Positions 1-10,624 of a stretch of 64,000 nucleotides of DNA are shown here, piece after piece. Each line of letters opens with the position of its first letter. Position 1 is the stretch's first letter. The stretch covers positions 27,546,382-27,610,381 of the forward strand of contig CM035807.1 in the NCBI GenBank assembly GCA_020466095.1. The letters are read 5' to 3'. The translations under genes were made by a program, and so were the position numbers. The notes beneath the pieces were generated by a model that did no database searches, had not been told where the DNA came from, and saw only the letters and a list, made by a program, of their open reading frames with translations. The stretch comes from Chlorops oryzae (Eukaryota > Arthropoda > Insecta > Diptera > Chloropidae).

Positions 1-336
1 TTTAAACCACTAGAATTTAATCTTAATTTTGATTAAGAGTACCACTGATGTTGCGTCCTATATATAGCAAGGAGGATGAATTTGAGAATATACGTTGTTG
101 GGTACACTTTAACCAATAAAAGTTGTTGGTTTCAAAATTTTTTTTCTGAGAAAAGTGTCGCACTTTGTACAAAAAAAATGTCCCTTCTAAAATTTGCCGT
201 GGCTTCCAATAAAGCCACGTGAGTACGTTTTCGAAGAAAATCCACTTTCTGAGAGTAAAAATAAAGACACGCCTTGTATTTCGTTTGGTCTGTATACCGT
301 AGATAAATATGAATTCTGAACGCGAAATTGGCAAAG

Positions 337-415
337 CTTAGTTAGCGCAATGGGTAAGGCTAACGCCTAGACGGCGAGTGTGTTGAGGACCGATTCCTGG
401 TAGATGCAAAGAAAG
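337..415 (+). repeat. tRNA-like SINE fragment
   Basis: A box A-like segment (TTAGCGCAATGGG) is followed about 45 bases later by a box B-like segment (GGACCGATTCC). The spacing suits a tRNA-derived head, but the stems do not fold as a tRNA. An A-run follows at 463-481. Probably a decayed tRNA-headed SINE. Confidence 0.35.
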
Positions 416-1059
416 TTTTCTTCTATAAGCAACGAAATATGTATTTCAAATAAAGATTATTTGAAAAAAAAAAAAAAAAAACTTCGCTCAATTGAGTCAT
501 TGAGGACATTTTCGATGATTAGAAAATGATTGATCGCATGCACGATTAAAAGAAGACTCGAAAGTGACTCTTCTATATGTTTCAAAAGCGAGTCGTATTT
601 GAAGGTAGAAAAATAGAATATAAACCAATCACCAATTAATCCCTTAGGCGATTGAAATCTGAATTATTTAAGTTTTGGCATGAAATACTATATTTCCCAC
701 TTTTTCTGATTCAAACATTTTCCAAAAATTTCGTAATATCAACCATGGGAAATTTTGCTTAAAGTTTTTATTGCTGTGTGTTAAACATTTTGTGGCAGAA
801 GTTCTTGAAAAATAAATTTGAAAAAAGTAAATTGAAAACTATTAAAGGGGATGTCAGCCAAGCAATCGAGAAAATTAGCAAAAAAAAAAAGAAACCATAA
901 AGTTATTGTTTCCAAAAAAAAATAAAAATAATCTTGACGAAATTGGGTATGCGTATTCACAGAAACATGAATAGATACCATTTTTAGGGGTACCTCCATG
1001 TCAAATATCAAATTTCATCAAAATATCTAGAAAAACTTTGGTTTTAGAGCAGTTTTTGT
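416..1059. other. AT-rich stretch, nothing recognised
   Basis: I see only A-runs and short unconvincing open frames. No splice-compatible coding segment or terminal repeat pair was found. Confidence 0.5.
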
Positions 1060-1238
1060 AATTTTCACAACATACCCTAGTACTGGTGGTACCCTTAAAA
1101 ATGGTCCGATCGGGTCCATTCTCGAACTTGTTCTAACTTGGACATGGCTAAATCGAACTCCTGGTGACGCTTATCATTTCTATATATATTTTGTATGGTC
1201 TATCTCGCCTGGACACAGAAGGTGTCGGGTATAAAAAC
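1060..1238 (+). mobile_element. mini-me/DINE-1-like element, 3' half
   Basis: Carries the landmarks shared by other copies in this window: CCCTAGTACTGG near the left, GATCGGGTCCATTCTCGAAC, then CTCCTGGTGACGC, a TA run, TTTTGTATGGTCTATCTCG, and a 3' end GTGTCGGGTATAAAA. The GTCY microsatellite and most of the 5' part are missing. Full relatives lie at 26305-27045 and 8828-9345. Confidence 0.7.
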
Positions 1239-1734
1239 GACACAAAAATCCACCACCTTAGCTGAGAGTTGAACACACGCCCTCTCGACTCGTAACTTAA
1301 CATTTCAACTAACTACGACACAGAGACCGACACATTCTCCATTAAATTTCTTTTCAAATTCGAATGCCAATTAACAGCCCCAAACTGCGTACAGTTGAAA
1401 AAATTTGTCAGCATTTTGAATGAGTTAACTTTCACAATTTTGTCCCAATGCCAACTGCGTATTGAGGGAAAAGAAAAAAAAAACAAATCGAAAGTAATAC
1501 AATAAATAAAATATACCAATTGGGGCTTAAAATGTAAATAAAAATAATTGAAAGGTCTGAGCCAGTCCAGCCCGACAAGACAATGCCCGGCACACGCAAA
1601 GCATTTTGTTTTCTAAGCAGAGAAAATATTTTGAATTTAATCCTATTCATGTCTCTCTAAATTCTATGTTTCACTAAAAAATGTCCACTCTTTGGATCAG
1701 AAACAAATATACAGATAAAAAGTTGAAAGACATA

Positions 1735-1906
1735 CCCGACAAAGATGTTCTGAGTGCTGCGAAATATGAGTCCGAAATGAGTCTAAAAAATATAGAAAAC
1801 AATAGGCTAATATTTATGAGTCCAAAATGAGTCGGAATATGTCGAAAATACCGACTCCTATAAGGAATCATATATGAGTCTTTTTGGACTCAGAATGTTT
1901 GCTGGG
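1735..1906. mobile_element. Small TIR element (MITE), TA-flanked
   Basis: The left end CCCGACAAAGATGTTCTGAGT and the right end ACTCAGAATGTTTGCTGGG are imperfect inverted repeats of about 20 bases. TA lies directly outside both ends (1733-1734, 1907-1908). The inside is rich in ATGAGTCC/GGACTCAT words. The CCCAGCAAA-type end recurs at 36411, so this may be a short member of that family. Confidence 0.6.
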
Positions 1907-1908
1907 TA

Positions 1909-2660
1909 CAGATAGATACATATAGCCCAACAGAGAGAGAAACAGACCGATAAATGGAAGGTTTTCTGTGAACATTTTGCTAAAAACTTCGAAGTGGTTG
2001 TGGGTGATACATTGAGGCAATTTAGACATGAAAAATATTCAAATTCGACACGGTGGGGTGTAAAATAAATTGAATATTCCTCAAAAAAAATGCTTGATGA
2101 GAGTAACAAGACTTTTTAAAATTAAAGCTTTTTAATTTGACAGTCTTTTTGGCACTTCTGTATACTTTTAGGAACAGGAAACATAAATTTTGTTTTTTAC
2201 TCATGCTTTCCTCAGGAGAATTTTCTGGTTTTACTAATCAATTGATTCAAAATATGTTTTCGGAAATTCGGAAATGCGATAAGATTTATATATGAAGGTA
2301 CAATATATATAGCGATCTCTTCAGATCAATGCAAGAAATTTTCACCCGAGCACAAACTTTTTCTTTTAACTTTAATTTCCTTTTTAGCCCCCTTCATCAT
2401 CGAATATCATTGCTTTTTTTCTACATTTCGAACGATTTAATTTTACACACGGATGCACAAACAAAACGTACCGTCACTGTAGACTTTTTCGGATATAAAA
2501 ACGTGTATAAATCTCCTCCGATTCAGGTAAATTTCAGTCTTGTTGTCGATTAGATTCATTTATTGAAATTGCTCCAAGTCTGCCGATCTCTTTGGAGGTG
2601 AGTGGACTCGCTTAAACTCGTCTGCTTCATACGTGCCTCCGGTTGTAGGTACGTAAGCAA
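1909..2660. other. Upstream intergenic region, nothing recognised
   Basis: Several short open frames (for example near 2329-2553) lack protein-like composition and partners on neighbouring exons. No repeat boundaries were found. Confidence 0.45.
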
Positions 2661-2670
2661 TTGCCGAGCA

Positions 2671-2734
2671 TTATAAGAAGATTTACTTATTTTAGCTTCG
2701 GAGTTTTTATACGACTTGTGCTATTCATTGGAAA
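2671..2734 (+). promoter_or_regulatory. Candidate core promoter and 5' UTR of yellow gene A
   Basis: TTATAAG at 2671-2677 is a TATA-like element 58 bases before the ATG at 2735, so transcription could start near 2700. A similar block (about 24 of 30 bases) occurs at about 7622-7652. Confidence 0.35.
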
Positions 2735-4137
2735 ATGGCGCTCAAATGTGCTATATTTTTGAGCGTTCTGTCCGCACTTTCTTCCTGTGGCCTTACAAAA
2801 ATTCAGAACCTTCCTCTTGAGACAATAGCAGAATGGAATTTTCTTGAATTTGGATTCCTATCAGAAGCAGACCGAGACGATGCAATTAGCTCTGGAAATT
2901 TAAATCCCCAAAGTGCGCCGCCATTGGATGTTGCTCTGTCGCCCAACGGTGAGTCGGAGGTTTATAATGAGCTCCCCAAATTGAGACCTCTTTTTTGAAT
3001 AAAACAAATCTATTTTCAGAGAAGAAGACGTTCTTGACTATTCCACGTTTTTCGACAGGCGTGCCATATTCGCTGGCTGTAATCAATCGAAAGGGATTAA
3101 AGGGTCCAAATGGGCCCATCTTGCATCCATATCCTTCGTACGAGTGGCACAATAAATACAACTCGAGCTGTGACGGTATTGTATCCGCTTTTAGAGTGGC
3201 CGTAAGTCTAATATTTATTAAATCTTAGGACCTAGAAAAGTGGGAGTTTTAAAATGCCTTCATTTAACTTTTATAAATTCAGATAACTGAGTGCAAACAA
3301 ATGTGGGTCATCGATTCAGGTCTAGTAGGAGACACCCAATACTGCCCACCGCAATTATTGGTCTTCGATTTGAGAAGAGATAAGCTCATCCATCGTTATC
3401 GATTCGATAGAAACGTCTATACACCAACGTATTCAATGTTGATAAACCTGGTCGCTATGGTGAAAGTTAAAAAACGCCAATGCCAACAGACCATGGTCTA
3501 CATAGCCGATGTGAGCAACCCTGGTCTCATCGTTTATGATTATGCTCAAAATCGTGCCTGGCGCGTAACGGACAAATGGATGCATCCAGATCCCGAGGTG
3601 GGCCAACATATTGATTCGATGGATGGGATTTTTGGATTGACCACGAATAAAAAAAATCTCTTTTTCCATCCGTTGGCAAGTTTGAATGAAATCTCGGTGC
3701 CTTTAAGTCAGTTAAACGACGAGAATATGGGTGAAAATGATTTCAAAAAACTTGGCTCAAGAGAAAGCGCCTGCACGGTCGAAGCAATTGATAGTAAGGA
3801 CAACATTTACTGCGTTACATTGAATCCCATTAAGCTGATTAGCTGGAACGTGAATTCGAGTGAATATTCTCCGAAGACCTTCACTGAGATTCCCATTGAT
3901 CCATCATTGTTGAATTTCGTAAGTGGAATGAAGATTATTCAGCAAAGAGATGGCAAGGAATACCTCTGGATGATGTCGAACAATTTACAGGTGCGATAGT
4001 TTAAGAAGAGATTTCCAAAATTCAAAGAAAAAATGTCATGGATTTTTTGATTTGTTTTCTAGAAATTTTCTTCCGGCACTTTGGACGCAAATGAAGTTAA
4101 TTTACGTATCCTAAGACGTAGTCTCGAAGATGTCTGA
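2735..4137 (+). CDS. Yellow/MRJP-family secreted protein, gene A of a three-gene cluster
   Basis: Four exons with GT-AG introns: 2735-2948, 3020-3201, 3283-3990 and 4063-4137, giving 392 residues. The product starts with a hydrophobic signal peptide (residues 1 to about 19, MALKCAIFLSVLSALSSCG). The MRJP core follows: FLTIPRFSTGVPYSLAVI, YPSYEWH, MWVIDSG then YCPPQ, YIADVSNPGLIVYD, MHPDPE, DGIFG and FHPLAS. The family is known for cuticle melanisation (yellow) and other secreted roles; the substrate of this member is unknown. Intron 1 (phase 1), the intron before I-T-E-C and the last intron match gene C. Oddity: the C-terminus ends NLRILRRSLEDV, without the two terminal cysteines found in genes B and C. 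AATAAA lies at 4184-4189. It likely belongs to the yellow-e/e2/e3 group, judged mainly by cluster context; no specific symbol is assigned. Confidence 0.9.
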
Positions 4138-4286
4138 ACAAATGCATTTTTGGTGTTCTAACATAGGATTTAAATTAAATTGTAATAAAATATTAAAATT
4201 TAATTCAACAAAACAGTACATGCCACTGTTTTTATTTATAAGATAGACAAGATAGCCCACGAACTTTAAAACAACATCGTCTGGAT

Positions 4287-4741
4287 TAGTGATGTTGCGA
4301 ATATTCGCATATTTCTGGACATTCGTATTCGCATTCGCAAAATTTTATGCGAATATTTGGCGAATATTAACGTCCGAAAAATATACAAATCCTATGGATG
4401 TTATATATTTCTTTTATGTAGATTGATTTGATATGTGTATTTATTTGTAGATTTCAAAACCATATTTAAAAGTTATCCAAAAAAGGCTTGGAGAACAAAT
4501 TTTAATTCATTTTCGTTACGAAAACAGATTAATTAAATAATTTCTTTTTTTGGATCATTGGGCAACACTCGAACAAAAAATATGTGGGGTAACACGGCAC
4601 GTCAGCTGTCAATACCAAAGCATAGATAAGTGGCGTTTAATTTAAAACTGAACATTCGCATTGGGCGATTATCGGCGATAGATATTCACATTTGCATTCG
4701 CTTTCGCGAATGTTGAAAAAACCACATTCGTAACATCACTA
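4287..4741. mobile_element. hAT-type non-autonomous element
   Basis: The ends TAGTGATGTTGCGAAT and (reverse complement of the right end) TAGTGATGTTACGAAT form a 16-base TIR with one mismatch. A perfect 8-bp duplication GTCTGGAT flanks it (4279-4286 and 4742-4749). The interior repeats GCGAATATTCGC-type words and has no transposase. It sits about 150 bases past the stop codon of gene A. Confidence 0.88.
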
Positions 4742-4826
4742 GTCTGGATACACACTGATGGGAGTCTGGTATAGAATTGGATGCATACAGACTTGTGAAG
4801 AGAATTTGTGGTCTACGAGATAAATA

Positions 4827-4989
4827 CAGGCGACTCTCGTTAATTCGAAACTCGAGGGAATCTTAAAATATTACGAATTATCGGAATGTTCAAAATATCA
4901 GATTTATTAATATACATAAAGATAATTTGTAGGGAACTCGTGATCACCTTGAATTATAGAGAGGGTTTTGAATAAACGAGAGTCGACTG
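4827..4989. mobile_element. pogo/Tigger-like MITE
   Basis: The left end CAGGCGACTCTCGTTAATTC and right end AAACGAGAGTCGACTG are inverted repeats, with TA on both sides (4825-4826, 4990-4991). It is a longer relative of the element at 6507-6590. CAGTCGACTCTCG-like ends with a TA target fit the pogo/Tigger branch of Tc1-mariner by general family knowledge. Confidence 0.75.
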
Positions 4990-4991
4990 TA

Positions 4992-5806
4992 TATTCTATT
5001 AAGGTGGATCGTTTTCTTCGACAAAAGCTAAATGATAATTTTGCTAGTAGCGCAAGATTCTGCTATTAATTCAGAAAGAATGCCCAGGGAACCATAGGTC
5101 AAAACCGAATTTTTTTCTTGCGCTTTTTCAAAAGAAGGTTCATCTTAACTATGCCTAGAACTATGCTACAAATTTGTACAGAAAAATGATATTTCAAACA
5201 ATTACAACAGCTTCGACCCTGTTTTATTTTTTTTTATTTTTTCGAATTTAAGCTTAAAGTGTCAGAAACGTGTCATGTAAGTTTGAAAATAAGATAGCCA
5301 GTAGTTTAGGAGATACAAAGCAACGAGCGTACCCAGCAATTTTCCCTCAGCAACACCGGTGCTACATAATAAACTACAACTGTGCAAAAGAAGATGTCGA
5401 GAGCATCCTCGGGCGTGATTTATGGGACTTTTTTTTAAGGAATTGGAAGTCGATGATCTTTATAGATCTCAAATTCGGATTTGAAGATTCCGGAAACAGT
5501 CTCTTTGTGGGGCTGTGTTATTTATTTTACAGTTTACTAATTACTTTATAAACTCCCACAATCCTGATTTCTTTCCATTTCATTTTCGATAAAATGTTTT
5601 TAATAAGGTATACCTAATTGTTGTCAGATACGATAATATAATTTTTATAGTTTCTATTACGTTTTCGAAATTATAAAACAAAAAACCAGATCTACCTGAT
5701 CTTGTCCCTTATTTTCTGATGAAATCATATACCTGAATTGTCGTCAGCTCCCTACCTATACACCACGAGGGCAGTAACCCTATTAAAATTTAGGCAATCA
5801 GATAGA
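4992..5806. other. Intergenic, no gene seen
   Basis: AT-rich. TACCCAGCAA at about 5330 resembles one end of the CCCAGCA element family, but no partner end was found. The open frame near 5270-5551 has no recognisable domain. Confidence 0.45.
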
Positions 5807-6490
5807 AAACAAGTAAGAAAGCTAAAGTCGGTCAGGCCCGACTTTGAAATACCCTGCGTCCTGACATTATTGGCGCACTTTGTTACGAAAAAATCTCCAA
5901 TTGTGGGCGTGGCAGTGGGCGGGCTACATTAATTTTTTTCTGAAACCTTTCATTCGCTTTGGTGAACCTGTGCTGCGAATTTGAAGCTTCTACGCCTTTT
6001 ACTTCACAAATTACGATAAGTCCTTATTTGTGGGCTTATTTTTGGGCGTGGCTCGAGGAGGACGGCGTTCATTTTTTTCCAGGATATGTCTCTTTTCGTA
6101 GTTTACCAGTACACCAAATATCAATGAAATGTGTTGAGTGGTTCTCAAGTTACAAGCATTTTACTGAAAACACATTAAATTCATTTGTGGGCGTGGCAGT
6201 GGGCGGATGTCTCTTATTTTTACTTAGGATCATACTCGGATCCCGATATACCTGTGTGCCAAATTTCGACTTGATTGGTCCAGCCTTTTCGGAGGAGATC
6301 CGGACACGGACAGGACGGACGGGACGGACGGACAGACAGACGGACGGACGGACAGACGGACATGTCTAAATTGATTCAGTTTTTGATCCTGATCAAGAAT
6401 ATATATATATGTCTATATCTACGGAGCTTCGTTCTGGCTGTTACAAGATTCGCACAAAACGAATATACCGTGCTTACGCTGGGTATAAAA
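5807..6490 (+). mobile_element. mini-me/DINE-1-like element, full-length, subfamily 1
   Basis: The 5' end AACAAGTAAGAAAGC is followed by a hairpin (AAAGTCGG, loop, CCGACTTT). Next come a body with repeated GTGGGCGTGGC, a GGAC/GACA microsatellite (about 6300-6360), CATGTCTAAATTGATTC, CTGATCAAGAATATATATAT, and a 3' hairpin starting TATACC and ending GGGTATAAAAA. A second copy at 48747-49463 is co-linear. The architecture matches dipteran mini-me/DINE-1 Helitron-like elements. An apparent open frame at 5959-6369 starts with TTG and runs into the microsatellite. Confidence 0.82.
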
Positions 6491-6506
6491 ATATGTTCTG
6501 CAATTA

Positions 6507-6590
6507 CAGTCGATTCTCGTTAATTCGAAACTCGAGGGACTCTTAAAATATCAGAAATTATCGAGTGTTTGAATTAACGAGAGTCGACTG
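6507..6590. mobile_element. Short pogo-like MITE (84 bp)
   Basis: The ends CAGTCGATTCTCGTTAATTC and GAATTAACGAGAGTCGACTG are near-perfect inverted repeats, with TA at 6505-6506 and 6591-6592. It is a deletion-type relative of 4827-4989 and begins 17 bases after the DINE-like element. Confidence 0.85.
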
Positions 6591-6660
6591 TAGTTAAAAA
6601 TCAATTAAATGAGATAACATTCATGAACTTTAATATAACATTTAAAATCTGTATTCAATC

Positions 6661-6735
6661 TCCCCGTGGCGCAGCGGATAGCGATTGCGCTTAGCAATCC
6701 GAAGGCTGGAGTTCGAATCCTGTCGCAGGCGGAAA
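6661..6735 (+). repeat. tRNA-like sequence (pseudo-tRNA or SINE head)
   Basis: Box A (GTGGCGCAGCGG) and box B (GAGTTCGAATCC) are well preserved and tRNA-spaced. The GATTG/CAATC stem encloses a loop whose second base is G rather than the invariant T, and the acceptor and T stems do not pair. I therefore call it a degenerate tRNA or SINE head, not a working tRNA. Confidence 0.55.
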
Positions 6736-7070
6736 TGAGATGTGCAAAAATTGTTCCAATATTGGAGCTTTTATTTTTTATTATTTTGAATAAAAAGTTT
6801 GGTTGAAAACTTTGGTTTGAACTCACCGACATCGGATTGTTCGGCAATCTCGCTTATTTTTTTTTTTTTAATTCCTTCTAACTTCTATGAGGAATCATCG
6901 TAATATTATTGAAAAGGAATTCCTTTAGACGGACCTCTTCTTGAAGAAACACGATGGAAAATCTTCTAAGCTTTGTTCTGATTTATAAGGTATTTTATGT
7001 GGTCTTTGGGATCTGTGTAGCTCTCAATTAACTTGAAAGAAACAAAAACAAAAATAATATCAATTTACAA

Positions 7071-7238
7071 TAAACTGATTTTAAACTAATTTAAAAGATA
7101 TTGAGATTCAGACAATCGACTTTGTCGTAGGAAATCGCCATGTTAAAAAAGTTAGTTTTCTCCATGGGAAAAAGGCAGACTTTAAATTAATTGTCACTTA
7201 AAATCAATTAATTTCAAATTAGTTGATATTCCTAAAGG
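7071..7238. repeat. Dispersed repeat fragment related to the 37600-37970 element
   Basis: It shares a series of words in order with about 37790-37965: ACTAATTTAAA/ACTAGTTGAAA, AATCGACTT/AATTGACTT, GTAGGA, CTCCAT, AGTTGATATTCCT/AGTTGAAATTCCT. Only the right portion is present, and no left terminus is visible. Confidence 0.5.
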
Positions 7239-7335
7239 AAAATTCCCTTTCCCTTTCCAATATGAATTTGATGCTTTTATTTTTCATAAATAAATTAAAT
7301 TGATAAGTCTTACAGGTTTCCCCATAACAACATGT

Positions 7336-7355
7336 GCCTCCGTGGCGCAATTGGC

Positions 7356-7392
<37 letters not shown>

Positions 7393-7409
7393 GAGCCCAC
7401 CCGGGGGCG
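7336..7409 (+). tRNA. tRNA-Asn, anticodon GTT
   Basis: A complete cloverleaf of 74 bases including the discriminator base. The acceptor stem GCCTCCG pairs with CGGGGGC. Box A is GTGGCGCAATTGG. The anticodon stem TTCGG/CCGAA closes loop CTGTTAA, with the anticodon at 7370-7372, and box B is GGTTCGAGCC. The T stem GGTGG/CCACC is perfect. A T-run from about 7416 serves as the Pol III terminator. It matches the conserved insect tRNA-Asn nearly base for base. No intron. Confidence 0.97.
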
Positions 7410-8827
7410 GAAAACATTTTTTTTTTCTCATTTATTTTGGCAAATATTTGAGATTATTTTGTTTTGCAATAATTTTCATTATGCATAATTCGAAGCAGAC
7501 CATATTTGGCGGCATAATGTACACAAAAAAGGCAAACTCCTGAAGTTGGAGAGTCTGTTTCTATGGATTTCCCTTTAATTTTGGTGTTTGTATTATGACA
7601 GCTGGAAAACTACACATGTTAGCAATTATCCAGCATTATAAGAGGGTTTTGCTTTGGCCTCGTTTTTTGAAAACTTGTCTTATTTTGGGCGCGTTTTTGT
7701 TAGATTTGGGCTTGATTTGGGCGCATTTGTTAACAACCGATGCCTGGGTTGGGCTCAATTAGGGCGCGAGACTGTTAATTATTTAGGCTTGATAATAAAT
7801 GATTAAGGCAAAATAAATATGTACACTGAGCGAAAACTACGATTGTGTAATTAACAACGATTCGTAGTATACTACGACCGTAGTTATATTACAGCAAAAC
7901 TGTAGTACGGACGTATTCAAACAAGACTTTAACAGCCATGCGTATTCTTTAGGAGCAAATTTCTCTACACACGTATTTAAAAACTTGTATCAAAAAAACC
8001 CAGTCACCCCGTTGGCAAGCTCGCTTTTTGCCCACCTGTTAAATCCGCCACTGGTTGCCGGAAAATATGCCACACTTTCTTTGGTTTGCGTCTTGAATGG
8101 AAATGAATAGGAAAAAACAGGACGATTTCGTTCTTAAAATTTTTTCATTTCTCTAAAGACTTGAAATACTCTTAGAAATTCCCTCTTTTTATTAAGATAG
8201 TTTAGAACGGAAATACCGGTTTTTTTTCGGAAATTATATGAATTTGAAACTCATTTTTATACAAAATTGTTAAAAAATTACACATCAATTTTGCATTTAT
8301 TGAGATTTGTTGCATTTTTGTAATTCTTTCAAATGACATCAAGATCTTTAAAATTGGTTGAAGCCCAAGGGGGTACGACCACTAAACCCATTCATACTAT
8401 AGACAAAAAATTAAAAGGCCGTTACTTCTAAGAGCTAATAAAACAAAAATTTTGTGTGCATCAATATTCAGTGACCCTTAATTAGTATAAAAATATGGCA
8501 CAGCTCTTAGAAACACAAAAAATTCGATTTTGTTGCGTAGCGTTTTTATAAATTGCAATAATTCATATAATTTGAAGCCTTTAGAATTTGAAGATAATAA
8601 AGGCCAGATATGCGTAGCTCCAAAAAGTCTTGCTGAAGATATTTTCAAATAGACGCGCCTGCAGCACTGAGCGGAATTATTTAAAATATTTATATGCATA
8701 CTTCTCAGCGTTGAATTTAAATTGGTTTTGTGGCCACACCCTTGTGTGAAGCTTTTCCCATGCACCTACGTACCTACATACATATGCACAATAATCATGA
8801 TTCAATAGGTCAAAGTTATTATTATTA
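7410..8827. other. Intergenic region with a stray hAT-like end
   Basis: AAATCCGCCACTG at about 8041-8053 resembles the right end of CAGTGGCGGATTT-type hAT elements, but no matching left end was found. TTACAGCAAAAC and TACTACGACCGTAG-like palindromic words lie near 7860-7900. No coding exon was recognised. Confidence 0.4.
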
Positions 8828-9345
8828 TCGACACACTCTGTGTCGAGGGTATATTGCGTTTGTGTGGTTGTGTGTAACACGCAGAACCAGTCAAGAAAGA
8901 CCATACAAAATATATATAGAAATGATCAGAGTCACCAGGAGATTCGATTTAGCCATCTCCGTCCGTCTGTATAAAGTTTTCTTATCGAAGGAGTTGAGCT
9001 ATCTTGACGAAATTTGGTATGTACGTTGGCGGGCAGATGAGTAAGATTTACTTCGAGAATGAACCCGATCGGACCATTTTTAAAGGCACATCCGGGGTCT
9101 GTCACAAAAAGCAGCCCCAAAATCACAATTATTCGAAATATTTGAATGAAAAGAATTTGAGCGTATAAGCCTCCGATTAAAATTCCAAAAATTTGGCCTA
9201 TGGCCTTTAAAATCTATAGAATATTCTTTCTTAATGGTCCTATTTTTTGGGGTCGTTTTTAAAATTATGTAAACATTTTTGTCTGTGTCCGGTTTTGTAT
9301 TGTCAGGCTCGCGCCTGACTATAACACCCTTACTTGTTTCTAAAT
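8828..9345 (-). mobile_element. mini-me/DINE-1-like element, subfamily 2, near full-length
   Basis: Read on the minus strand, it starts AACAAGTAAGGGTGTTATAG followed by the hairpin GTCAGGCGCGAGCCTGAC. It continues through GATCGGGTTCATTCTCGAAG, a short GACGGACGGA remnant, CTCCTGGTGACTCTGATCAT, TTTTGTATGGTC and the end ATACCCTCGACACAGAGTGT. It shows the same landmark order as 26305-27045 and 40005-40330. Confidence 0.78.
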
Positions 9346-9929
9346 TCTTTTGTTGTTTGTCACAATTAGTCAGAATATCAGGCCAACTCAAAACCAAGCA
9401 TCTTTTCACATAGTTATAAGCATTAATTCTTACATGTAAATTTTTTTGTTATTAAAAACTTCCTAATATTTACATAATTATTTATTTAAACAATATTTAT
9501 TCGATATACTTAATATCATCTCAATATTAAATTATTGCGCATAAAAATAAATTGTAAATAGCCAATGTTTCAAGAGGTGCTATCGCTTTTGTTCAGCTCG
9601 ACGCTGTGAATTCAAGTGTTAAGTCTCGCATTAATATAATCAAATGCATAAGTAATAAAATTTTGAAGAAAATAATATTTTCGAATAAAATTTTTTCACA
9701 GCTGCGCATATACATATATGTATATAAACATAGACAAGGCCAGAGATACTCTCAAATGAAATTTACAATCTTTAAAATTGCATTTATATCGAAAGAGTAA
9801 TTTTATTTCAGTTGTAACACTAGTCAACATAAAAATTTGTGTTAGGCAATATTGGTTAAACTTAAAAGAAAGTACATATTTACATGTGTATGTATGTATC
9901 AGATAAAATGGCCTAGGAGAAGCGATAAG

Positions 9930-10110
9930 ACTTCACATCATACTCGGGACACGATATTTTGACGCGATTGCTCCAGCCGTTTCGAAGGAGATCCGACCAC
10001 AGACGGATGTACAGACGGACCTCCGGACGGACAAGCCTAATTCGATTCAATTTTCGTCCTGATCAAGAATATGTATACATATACATTTGTCTATAACAAA
10101 GGAGCTTAGT
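9930..10110 (+). mobile_element. mini-me/DINE-1-like fragment, subfamily 1
   Basis: Contains ATCATACTCGGGACACGATA, GAAGGAGATCCGACCACAGA, a GACGGAC microsatellite, TTCGTCCTGATCAAGAATAT and GTCTATAACAAAGGAGCTTA, in the order seen at 6225-6440. Both ends are missing. TCGACTGTATTA at about 10183 looks like a stray end of the 4827 MITE family. Confidence 0.65.
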
Positions 10111-10443
10111 TCGAGCCTTGAGCCTTGCGAAGGTTCGCTATAGAGAGAAAATCGTTAAACAGTTTGTTATAGAGAGTTTCGACTGTATTATGTATTTTTC
10201 ATAATTCTTTTGATCGGTCTTGTTCACCAGTGTTCGCAAGGGACGTCATCGCATAAATTCAAGCATTAATTGAATTATGAAAATCATTAAATGCGTTCAA
10301 TTCGTACATTTGTAAATTTCATTAATCGAATTATTTTGCCTAATTGCAAAACACGTTGAAGAGCATTAACATTTTTGTTGGCGTTGTGACATTTTGCTCC
10401 AGTTCGGATGACGTCGACGACACTCTCCGGTCCGATAATGCTT

Positions 10444-10624
10444 CATAAAAGATGTATGGAATCAATCTGAATAAGATTGCTTACAGTTTACTTCGACCTT
10501 GCGCATTGTCGCATATATGCTAAGGCTTGCACATGAAACTGTTGCTGCGAAAAGAGTATCTTTGTATCTTTCAACAAGAACAACATTCAACAGCAAAAAC
10601 CTGTTGCATTATTCAGTGTAAATA
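10444..10624 (+). promoter_or_regulatory. Candidate promoter and 5' UTR of yellow gene B
   Basis: CATAAAAG at 10444-10451 is a TATA-like box, followed about 30 bases later by a plausible start near 10475-10485. The leader runs to the proposed ATG at 10625. The same CATAAAAG octamer lies before gene C. Confidence 0.35.

Noticed and set aside
2329..2553. Possible extra exon upstream of yellow gene A
   Set aside because: Gene A already has a complete signal peptide at its own ATG; this frame has no family similarity.
5959..6369. Open frame similar to one at 48893-49435, suggesting a conserved protein
   Set aside because: Both lie inside two copies of the same DINE-like element, start with TTG rather than ATG and end in the GACA microsatellite. 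Similarity is explained by DNA homology of the repeat.
6661..6735. A functional second tRNA gene near tRNA-Asn
   Set aside because: The internal promoter boxes are good, but the anticodon loop lacks T33 and the acceptor and T stems do not pair.
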